Origin: Cryomorphaceae bacterium
GTDB taxonomy: Bacteria; Bacteroidota; Bacteroidia; Flavobacteriales; Schleiferiaceae
DNA: 5,544 bases
Assembly (NCBI GenBank): GCA_003445735.1
Contig: DMCR01000126.1
Coordinates: forward strand, 1-5,544
Reading direction: 5' to 3'
Part shown: positions 1 through 5,544 of the stretch, piece after piece
How the letters are laid out: each line of letters opens with the position of its first letter
How positions within the stretch are numbered: position 1 is the stretch's first letter
Translations under genes and position numbers: made by a program
The notes under the pieces: model-generated
Database searches by the model: none
What the model saw: only the letters and a program-made list of their open reading frames with translations
What the model was told of the DNA's origin: nothing

Positions 1-1
1 C

Positions 2-1576
2 TTAAGGCACTTTAAAGATCTTTACTTCTCCAGAGGCAAGTCTTATCATAATAGTAAACACCTGATTATCATCGATTAAAAGAGGCTCTGTAGTAGTTGT
101 CGTCAGTAACAGTTGTCCTGCGATATTGAATAAACTCACACTTACCTCGGAAGAAATTAGAGGCTTCAATAACCACCCATCTTCCGTATATAATAACTGG
201 CACCAATTCGATTCTGCTATTTCCTTCACATCGCTTTGATTTAGGATATTTTTCGGCGCTCCAAAGCTTTGTTGAATCTGTGATTGATAGCTTCCACCCG
301 TTATTAACGAATCCGCGAAAAGAATGTTTTGTGCAATTTTTCTCAGGCCCTGGTTAGGCATTAACATGTGAACAGCCTCCAAAATTATTTGGTCAGCAAC
401 CGCGGGCTGAACTCCCGCAGCACTTGAAAATTCAAGCATGGCACTAGACATTAAATCTGTGTGTTGGTAAATATTAGAAAAGAATATCGTGTTGTAATTC
501 TTAGATCCATCATAACTGATGGAGCGTCCGTTCCAAAAAGTATTGTTTCCGTCCCAGTCAAATACTCGAGTACTTGTAATGCCTAATCGGCGACCGTATC
601 GTTCCGCAAAGTAATCTCCGAAGGCCTCATCAAACGTACGTCTTTCAGTTCCTGAATTTGTGTTAGGCGCCGCTCCATGAGATATGGCATGACTCAACTC
701 ATGAATGATCACATCAGCATCTTCTGCATCATCCACACCACCTTCACCAAAGTACAGTCGGGGAGGGGTGTACCCGAAGTTGAACATACTCTGATCCTGA
801 CCATTTAATGCTTGTGGGTCCACATGAATGGCATAATTCAGCACACTATCATACCCCAAGCTATCTAAGTATTGGTTCCAAAGAGTGATGTGATAGACTA
901 CCATTACTTGTTCAAATGCATCATCAGAACGACTGGCCATCCATTGTGTGGGATTCGAACTAGGAGCAATGTATGGGGAATCAAAATCTACAACCTTGAG
1001 GTATTGATTCTCTAGGATGGCACCTCCCGCGGTGGTATTGACCGTTATGCTATCCAGAATGGTCAGGGAATCTAAAATACTACTATTTCCATCGTTCATG
1101 TCCACATAGCTGCCACCATAACTGTATCCAAAAGGGGTTAGAGGGTCTGGATTAAATACTCGAACCGCAACGGTAGTATCAAGTGCATGTGCCGTAAGAT
1201 CACGTCGCTCGAGAATGTTTCCATTCTGAGAAATAACCAACTCGTGTTGTGATCCCAATACAATGGTATCTACTTCAACGGACTTCCATGTATTATCGGC
1301 ATACAATAATGCAGGACCTTGGGGAGAAGCGGGTAATTTGTCCAACATTTCAAAAGAAATGCTTCTCCACGACTTCAATTTTTGTCCGTTCAAAGATCTC
1401 GCCTCCAAATATTGCCCGTCAACAATGGCTAAACCTTTGTATTCTATAGCAGACCGCTGATAGGTCGCAAAAGGTGTTCTTTTCGTTAGGGTATGGCGAT
1501 ACTCTACACCAGGACGATTTTGCGCTAAAGATGCGCTACAAATCAGTGCAAACAGTAAGGAGGTGATTGGCTTCAA
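2..1576 (-). CDS. Secreted gluzincin metallopeptidase (M4/M36-like) with T9SS C-terminal sorting domain
   Basis: This 524-residue protein is probably an exported zinc endopeptidase released or surface-anchored by the type IX secretion system. Residues 1-18 form a Sec signal peptide (Lys2, hydrophobic core, SLA before Gln19); Cys13 is not in a lipobox. The catalytic core holds HELSH at 292-296 (zinc ligands His292 and His296, general base Glu293). Downstream are Glu317 as third ligand and Asp321, matching the ExxxD of thermolysin-type enzymes; Asp288 corresponds to the Asp four residues before HExxH in thermolysin. An Asp-rich stretch (281-288) precedes the motif. Residues 372-440 resemble the helical end of M36-like peptidases, with His372 a candidate transition-state residue. 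Residues about 456-524 look like a T9SS type A domain (VSLFNIAGQLL, then SGEVKIFKVP). Residues 20-200, possibly a propeptide, are not recognised. The start is TTG at 1574-1576: no ATG lies upstream before the in-frame stop at 1607-1609, an AAAGG precedes it, and the signal peptide begins there. The substrate is unknown, and the M4 versus M36 assignment is inference. Confidence 0.9.
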   Translation of the reverse strand: MKPITSLLFALICSASLAQNRPGVEYRHTLTKRTPFATYQRSAIEYKGLAIVDGQYLEARSLNGQKLKSWRSISFEMLDKLPASPQGPALLYADNTWKSVEVDTIVLGSQHELVISQNGNILERRDLTAHALDTTVAVRVFNPDPLTPFGYSYGGSYVDMNDGNSSILDSLTILDSITVNTTAGGAILENQYLKVVDFDSPYIAPSSNPTQWMASRSDDAFEQVMVVYHITLWNQYLDSLGYDSVLNYAIHVDPQALNGQDQSMFNFGYTPPRLYFGEGGVDDAEDADVIIHELSHAISHGAAPNTNSGTERRTFDEAFGDYFAERYGRRLGITSTRVFDWDGNNTFWNGRSISYDGSKNYNTIFFSNIYQHTDLMSSAMLEFSSAAGVQPAVADQIILEAVHMLMPNQGLRKIAQNILFADSLITGGSYQSQIQQSFGAPKNILNQSDVKEIAESNWCQLLYTEDGWLLKPLISSEVSVSLFNIAGQLLLTTTTTEPLLIDDNQVFTIMIRLASGEVKIFKVP

Positions 1577-2135
1577 GTTGACCTTTGATTTCTTCGAAAT
1601 TACTTCTTATTACCGAGATGTGGTAGGTCAACGTTGCTTCTTGGCTGCGTTCGATTATTTCGACTGCGGGTGATTGGCAGATTCGCTCTACAAAGGAGAT
1701 TTGATCATAGCCAAACTTTATGCTGAGGGGCCAAGTCAGTTTGGATTTCAAAATAGGTGGGCGTTCAATAACCGCCCGAGTAGCATTTCCATAGGCGGAA
1801 ATCAAACCGGATACCCCTAGTTTTGTCCCTCCGAAATATCGAACCACTACCACTGCTACATTGTACAGTTCAGCGGAAACTAAAGCTCGGAGAATGGGTG
1901 CACCTGCGGTATTAGAGGGCTCACCATCGTCAGAAGATCGTTCTAATAGGCCGTCTGGGTCAATCCTGTAGGCCCAGCAATGATGATTCGCCTTGGGCTC
2001 TTGTTCTTTGATAAAGCCCAATTGCTTGAAAAAGCTCTCCGTTGATTGCACCGGAAGCAAGTAGGCTTTGAACACACTGCCTTTCTCTTTGATATTTGCA
2101 GCACAAGGCTGTGTTATGGTGCGATAGCTACCCAA
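1536..2135 (-). CDS. IMPACT/YigZ family protein (UPF0029 domain plus DUF1949)
   Basis: This 199-residue cytoplasmic protein belongs to the YigZ/IMPACT family. Eukaryotic IMPACT regulates the Gcn2 kinase; the bacterial role is not settled, though links to translation and nucleic-acid binding have been proposed. The family signature is clear: HHCWAYR (51-57), SSDDGEPSNTAGAPIL (67-82) and VVRYFGGTKLGVSGLISAY (97-115). Residues about 130-199 form the ferredoxin-like DUF1949 domain. The length is normal for the family (about 200). The start is TTG at 2133-2135. It is the only usable start, since the frame has no other Met codon and an in-frame stop lies at 2166-2168. It also places the conserved start-proximal pattern (SYRTI, then KEKGS) where the family has it. 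The gene overlaps the end of ribD by 8 bases and the start of the peptidase gene by 41, so it is probably translated by coupling within a ribD-led operon. No strong Shine-Dalgarno site is visible. Confidence 0.94.
   Translation of the reverse strand: MGSYRTITQPCAANIKEKGSVFKAYLLPVQSTESFFKQLGFIKEQEPKANHHCWAYRIDPDGLLERSSDDGEPSNTAGAPILRALVSAELYNVAVVVVRYFGGTKLGVSGLISAYGNATRAVIERPPILKSKLTWPLSIKFGYDQISFVERICQSPAVEIIERSQEATLTYHISVIRSNFEEIKGQLEANHLLTVCTDL
1582..1586 (-). promoter_or_regulatory. Ribosome binding site for the peptidase gene
   Basis: The minus strand reads AAAGG five bases before the TTG at 1574-1576. It lies inside the 3' end of the IMPACT-family gene. It is the most Shine-Dalgarno-like site before any start in this window and supports the TTG as a real start, with translation coupled to the gene upstream. 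Confidence 0.5.
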
Positions 2136-3141
2136 TGCTCTTGTTGTATTGGCCCGAACCCAAGATTAAGGTGGAATTCGGATTGATCTCAATTGCCGGC
2201 ACTCCGTGGCCTATTGTGTCTGAACTAACGTATTCGTGGTATTCGTCCACTAGATTGGCGCGAACGAACGAGGATTGCAGGGTTGGGCCGCCTTCGACCA
2301 ATACACTATTCACTCCGTAATCCATGAGTTTAGGTAACCAATTCGCTACATCTCTTGGATCTGCTTGAATACAATCAAATCCAGGTATTAATACTTTAGT
2401 AACGATTAAAGGCGATAATTCAAACGCTGATAATTCCTTGGGTCCAATTTTTAAAGAACTCGATCCTATGATAATTGGCCGCGGCGCTATACCTTCAAAA
2501 TACCTTAGGTTCAACCTAGGTCGATCCAGTACTAACGTTTTCGCACTAATGAGTATGCCGTCGTACTCAGCCCGTAATCTGTGCGTATTAATGGCCGCTA
2601 AGGGTCCTGATATAGATGCAGCCGGCATTTCAGCACTTTCCCTAATGTGATCTACGTATCCGTCTCGTGAACGCGCCCATTTTAATGCGATATAAGGCCT
2701 CTTTTTCAAGAAATTAGTAAAGAACACTTTGTTGAGTGCTTCAAACGCTTCAGGAGCTCCGTAAGTATCTACTATGACGCCGTGTTGTTCGAGGTAGGCC
2801 TTGCCGCGACCAGCGACTAAGGGATTGGGGTCCAAACATCCGATCACGACACGTTGTACACCATGTTCTACCAGTAGATGGCTGCAGGGTGGAGTTTTTC
2901 CGAAATGAGAACAAGGCTCAAGACTACAGTAAACAGTAGATTCAGGGAGTAATGACGGGTCCTTCACAGATCGGATGGCCATCACTTCCGCGTGGGGTTC
3001 GCCGATGCGGTGGTGGTAGCCTTCGCCTATAATTCGGCCGTTGTGAACGACTACGGCCCCCACTAAAGGGTTCGGAGTGGTGTTGCCGCGAGCATAATTG
3101 GCCAATTGTAAGCAACGTGTGAGAAACTTGCGATCTGACAT
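2128..3141 (-). CDS. ribD: Bifunctional riboflavin biosynthesis protein RibD (pyrimidine deaminase / uracil reductase)
   Basis: RibD carries out two successive steps of riboflavin synthesis in the cytoplasm. It deaminates the diaminopyrimidine made from GTP, then reduces the ribosyl side chain with NADPH. The N-terminal deaminase domain (about 1-145) has the zinc and catalytic site: PHAE at 49-52 (His50 ligand, Glu52 proton shuttle) and PCSHFGKTPPC at 76-86 (Cys77 and Cys86 ligands), followed by DPNPLVAGRG. The C-terminal reductase domain (about 148-337) shows YIALKWARSRDG, HRLRAEYDGIL, DRPRLNLR and VEGGPTL (282-288). At 337 residues it is within the family range. I chose ATG 3139-3141 because MSDRKFLTRCLQLA aligns with other RibD starts; the longer start at 3222 adds 27 residues that run into prmC. 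No other rib genes and no FMN riboswitch are visible nearby. It is the first gene of the leftward operon, with a promoter box only four bases before its ATG. Confidence 0.97.
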   Translation of the reverse strand: MSDRKFLTRCLQLANYARGNTTPNPLVGAVVVHNGRIIGEGYHHRIGEPHAEVMAIRSVKDPSLLPESTVYCSLEPCSHFGKTPPCSHLLVEHGVQRVVIGCLDPNPLVAGRGKAYLEQHGVIVDTYGAPEAFEALNKVFFTNFLKKRPYIALKWARSRDGYVDHIRESAEMPAASISGPLAAINTHRLRAEYDGILISAKTLVLDRPRLNLRYFEGIAPRPIIIGSSSLKIGPKELSAFELSPLIVTKVLIPGFDCIQADPRDVANWLPKLMDYGVNSVLVEGGPTLQSSFVRANLVDEYHEYVSSDTIGHGVPAIEINPNSTLILGSGQYNKSIG

Positions 3142-3145
3142 GTAA

Positions 3146-3153
3146 CAAAGGTA
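3146..3153 (-). promoter_or_regulatory. Putative -7 promoter box for ribD (TACCTTTG)
   Basis: The minus strand reads TACCTTTG, an exact match to the Bacteroidota -7 consensus TAnnTTTG, ending four bases before the ribD ATG. Transcription would start at or next to the start codon, giving a leaderless or nearly leaderless mRNA. No TTG is visible at the expected -33 position, so the call rests on the -7 box and its position only. Confidence 0.45.
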
Positions 3154-3165
3154 GGGTAGTGTGGC

Positions 3166-3173
3166 TATTTTCG
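3166..3173 (+). promoter_or_regulatory. Weak putative -7 promoter box for prmC (TATTTTCG)
   Basis: TATTTTCG matches seven of the eight positions of TAnnTTTG and ends six bases before the prmC ATG at 3180. The position mirrors the ribD box on the other strand. No -33 TTG is seen at the usual distance. An eight-base near match can arise by chance, so this is tentative. Confidence 0.25.
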
Positions 3174-3179
3174 AGAAAT

Positions 3180-3989
3180 ATGAAATCACTTTCGACATAT
3201 AGAAACGCAGCATGGTCCGCACTCGCCAACTTCTATGAAGAGCGTGAGATGCAGAATGTGGTTTCCTACTGGTTTGAACAACGGTTGGGGCTTACTCGAA
3301 CTGATTTGGTTTTGAAGCTAGAACAGCTTGTTGATTTCCCAAGTTTTGAGGAGGATTTATCTCGGCTACAGCTTCATGAGCCGGTACAATATGTATGCGG
3401 ACGTGCTCCATTTATGGACTTTTGGCTTGAGGTAAGCGGGGCTACCTTGATTCCGAGGCCAGAGACGGAAGAATTGGTCCAATGGGTCTTAGAAACTCTG
3501 CCCCAGCAAAAGCTCACCTTACTAGATGTTGGCACAGGAAGTGGAGCCATTGCTATCGCACTAAAACGTGCTCGACCGGATTGTACAGTCATTGCCATAG
3601 ATGTTGATGCTAAGGTACTCGATGTCGCTCGTCGTAATGCGATTGAATGTGGTGCGGCCATAGATATTATTCAGGTTGATGTATTAGAGAAAGGCTTACC
3701 AACAGCAGATATTATCATTAGCAACCCGCCGTATATTCCTGCGATGGAGGGGAAATCGATGGAACCGCATGTAATGCATTACGAACCGGGTTTGGCGCTG
3801 TTTGTACCGGATAATGATCCACTGTTGTTTTACCGAATTATAGCCCAGCAGGCGTTCACAGTTTTCTTTGAAATCCACATGGATTTTGGCAAGGAAATGC
3901 GGGAGATGTTGGCTAAATTTGGGTTCGATCGAATAGAACTACGGAAGGACCTGCAAGGGCACGACCGAATGATATTAGCACAGCGATGA
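3180..3989 (+). CDS. prmC: Peptide chain release factor N5-glutamine methyltransferase PrmC (HemK)
   Basis: PrmC methylates the glutamine of the GGQ motif in release factors RF1 and RF2 using S-adenosylmethionine, which speeds translation termination. The 269-residue protein has an N-terminal helical release-factor-binding domain (about 1-80), the linker motif IPRPETEELV (91-100), the SAM-binding loop LDVGTGSGAIAIAL (115-128), the acidic end of strand 2 (IAIDVD, 138-143), and the catalytic SNPPYIP (181-187) that grips the substrate glutamine. The end FEIH...GKEM...DRMI is also typical. The start is ATG 3180; the in-frame ATG at 3159 adds only seven residues of poor fit. One oddity: between LLFYR (215-219) and FFEI (229-232) the protein looks about seven residues shorter than usual and lacks the LKPGG-like turn. 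The frame is intact. The stop overlaps the ligA start as ATGA, so the two genes are probably co-transcribed and coupled. Confidence 0.96.
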   Translation: MKSLSTYRNAAWSALANFYEEREMQNVVSYWFEQRLGLTRTDLVLKLEQLVDFPSFEEDLSRLQLHEPVQYVCGRAPFMDFWLEVSGATLIPRPETEELVQWVLETLPQQKLTLLDVGTGSGAIAIALKRARPDCTVIAIDVDAKVLDVARRNAIECGAAIDIIQVDVLEKGLPTADIIISNPPYIPAMEGKSMEPHVMHYEPGLALFVPDNDPLLFYRIIAQQAFTVFFEIHMDFGKEMREMLAKFGFDRIELRKDLQGHDRMILAQR

Positions 3990-5544
3990 ATCCACAAGAA
4001 CGTATTGCCGACCTTAGAACTGCGCTCCACGAGCACAACCACAGGTACTATATTCTGGATCAACCCTGTATTTCAGATTTTGAATTTGACCAATTGCTCA
4101 AGGAATTAGAGCAACTCGAGAGCCAATTCCCTGAGTTCTATGACGAAAACAGCCCAACCATGCGTGTGGGCGGTAGTATCGTGAAGTCGTTCGACACGGT
4201 GGTGCACCAATATCCTATGTTATCTTTGGGCAACACCTATAATTGGGAGGAGTTGGCCGATTGGATTAGACGCGTCGAGAAATTGGCACCAGAATCAACT
4301 TTCGTTTGTGAACTCAAATATGACGGTGTTGCTATCGGCATTAGATACGAGCACGGAAAACTTGTTCAAGCGGTGACCAGAGGTGACGGTACTCAAGGAG
4401 ATGATATAACCACCAATGTGCGCACTATTAGAAGTGTGCCCTTGCAACTCAATGGACAGGCGCCTGAGAGTTTTGAAATTCGTGGAGAAATTGTGCTACC
4501 ACATGCGGCATTTGAACGGTTAAATGGTGCGAGACGGGCTGAAGGGCATCCTGAATTTGCAAATCCACGGAACTGTGCCTCCGGCACATTGAAACTTCAA
4601 GATAGCAGTGTTGTTGCCACTAGAGAATTGGACGCCTACCTATACTTTGTACTACCTGATGGAGTCTTAGCGGATACGCACAGTAAAACCATTGAAGTCG
4701 CGGGTGATTTGGGGTTCAAGGTACCACGAAAATCGGACCAATATATTGCTGAATGTTCAGGTATTGAAGAGATCAAATCTTTCATTGAATATTGGGATGA
4801 GGAGCGTCATCATCTGCCTTTCGATATCGATGGTATTGTCATTAAAGTCAATGATTATAGCGCTCAACAAGATTTAGGATTCACCGCGAAATCCCCACGT
4901 TGGGCCACTGCTTTTAAGTTTAAGGCGGAGCAAGTAAGTACGAGCTTAGAGCATGTGAGTTATCAAGTAGGTCGTACAGGTGCAATTACACCTGTGGCCA
5001 ACTTGAAACCTGTATGGCTAGGAGGAACTACGGTAAAGCGCGCCTCGTTACACAATCAAGATCAAATAGCCATGCTTGATTTGCACGAAGGGGATGAGGT
5101 TTTTGTAGAAAAGGGTGGTGAGATCATTCCAAAAGTGGTGGGCATTAAACTTGATGCGAGAGCAGAAGGTACCGTACCAGTGAAGTTTATTAGCCACTGT
5201 CCTGAGTGCCATACAGAATTGGTCAGAAAAAAAGGTGAGGCCCAACACTATTGCCCAAACACCAACGGATGTATTCCCCAAATCAGCGGTCGTATTCAAC
5301 ATTTCATTTCTCGTAACGCCATGGATATCGCGGGTATGGGGAGCGAATCAGTACAGCTCTTCGTAGAAAAGGACCTCATTCATTCGATTGCAGATTTATA
5401 CGATTTGACTTTTGATCAAATCACAGCGCTAGAAGGTTTTAAAGAAAAGAGTGCGACCAATTTGCTTGAAGGGCTCAACGCATCCAAACAAATACCTTTT
5501 GATCGCGTCTTATTTGGACTGGGCATTCGCCATGTTGGTGCCAT
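3986..5544 (+). CDS. ligA: NAD-dependent DNA ligase LigA (3' end beyond window)
   Basis: LigA seals nicks in duplex DNA during replication and repair, using NAD+ to form a ligase-adenylate intermediate. An unbroken reading frame of 519 codons runs to the window edge. Domain Ia (about 1-65) has HNHRYYILDQPCISDFEFD for NMN recognition. The nucleotidyltransferase domain has the catalytic Lys111 in CELKYDGVAI, TRGDG (131-135), EIRGE (164-168), DIDGIVIKV (280-288, Lys287) and WATAFKFKAEQ (306 on, Lys311). The OB fold follows (VGRTGAITPVA, RASLHN). The zinc finger cysteines are Cys405, Cys408, Cys423 and Cys429. Helix-hairpin-helix repeats begin near 435 and the window cuts them at GLGIRHVGA. The family is usually about 670 residues, so roughly 150 are missing here, including the BRCT domain. 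The start is ATG 3986-3988, within the prmC stop (ATGA). No Shine-Dalgarno site is evident, which fits coupled translation. Every residue checked for catalysis and zinc binding is present. Confidence 0.97.
   Translation, partial: MNPQERIADLRTALHEHNHRYYILDQPCISDFEFDQLLKELEQLESQFPEFYDENSPTMRVGGSIVKSFDTVVHQYPMLSLGNTYNWEELADWIRRVEKLAPESTFVCELKYDGVAIGIRYEHGKLVQAVTRGDGTQGDDITTNVRTIRSVPLQLNGQAPESFEIRGEIVLPHAAFERLNGARRAEGHPEFANPRNCASGTLKLQDSSVVATRELDAYLYFVLPDGVLADTHSKTIEVAGDLGFKVPRKSDQYIAECSGIEEIKSFIEYWDEERHHLPFDIDGIVIKVNDYSAQQDLGFTAKSPRWATAFKFKAEQVSTSLEHVSYQVGRTGAITPVANLKPVWLGGTTVKRASLHNQDQIAMLDLHEGDEVFVEKGGEIIPKVVGIKLDARAEGTVPVKFISHCPECHTELVRKKGEAQHYCPNTNGCIPQISGRIQHFISRNAMDIAGMGSESVQLFVEKDLIHSIADLYDLTFDQITALEGFKEKSATNLLEGLNASKQIPFDRVLFGLGIRHVGA

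Noticed and set aside
1589..1601. Short inverted repeat ATTTC/GAAAT just upstream of the peptidase start
   Set aside because: The stem is only five bases with a three-base loop inside IMPACT coding sequence, too weak to call a terminator or operator.
1896..1943. SNTAG in place of SGTAG in the IMPACT signature
   Set aside because: I believe Asn at this position is tolerated in Bacteroidota members, and the rest of the signature is intact, so it is not evidence of lost function.
2502..2521. Near-perfect inverted repeat around CCTTAGGTT / AACCTAGG
   Set aside because: It lies within the conserved DRPRLNLR coding segment of ribD, with almost no loop and an unpaired base, so a chance product of codon choice is more likely than a regulatory hairpin.
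3159..3179. Longer prmC start at ATG 3159
   Set aside because: It adds only seven residues not typical of the family, and the ATG at 3180 matches known PrmC starts and the promoter-box spacing better.
3142..3179. Possible FMN riboswitch upstream of ribD
   Set aside because: The gap is far too short for an RFN element, and none of its conserved segments are seen in the adjoining sequence.
3142..3222. Longer ribD start at 3222, and an overlapping 95-residue minus-strand frame (2942-3229)
   Set aside because: The 27 extra residues do not resemble RibD and lie over the prmC start. The 95-residue frame is a shifted reading of the ribD deaminase region with low-complexity Arg/Pro/His content.
5048..5302. 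84-residue minus-strand frame inside ligA
   Set aside because: It lies opposite the conserved OB and zinc-finger coding sequence of LigA and shows no recognisable motif.

Overview
The window reads as a compact chromosomal segment from a member of the Bacteroidota, probably Flavobacteriales-like. Three things suggest this: a secreted metallopeptidase ending in a type IX secretion (T9SS) sorting domain; RibD, PrmC and LigA sequences with phylum-typical wording (for example SDFEFDQLL in LigA); and TAnnTTTG-like promoter boxes in place of strong Shine-Dalgarno sites. The phylum is inferred from motifs remembered from these families, not from a search.

Layout: three genes run leftward from about 3141 and two run rightward from 3180. 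The leftward set is ribD (riboflavin biosynthesis deaminase/reductase), then an IMPACT/YigZ-family protein, then the secreted gluzincin metallopeptidase. They overlap by 8 and 41 bases, and the last two appear to use TTG start codons. The rightward set is prmC (release-factor glutamine methyltransferase) and ligA (NAD-dependent DNA ligase). These overlap through ATGA, and ligA runs off the right edge after 519 codons. Only 38 bases separate the two divergent start codons, and both expression signals must fit there. Apart from this gap and base 1, the whole window is coding.

How the genes relate: riboflavin synthesis, release-factor methylation and DNA ligation are unrelated housekeeping jobs that share transcription units. 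The secreted peptidase at the end of the leftward unit is the only accessory-looking gene. I found no mobile element, CRISPR array, RNA gene, riboswitch or clear terminator, and no convincing new multi-gene system. The points most worth a second look are the very small divergent promoter region with possibly leaderless starts, the tandem overlapping TTG starts, a PrmC that seems about seven residues short before its last core strand, and the divergent secreted peptidase.
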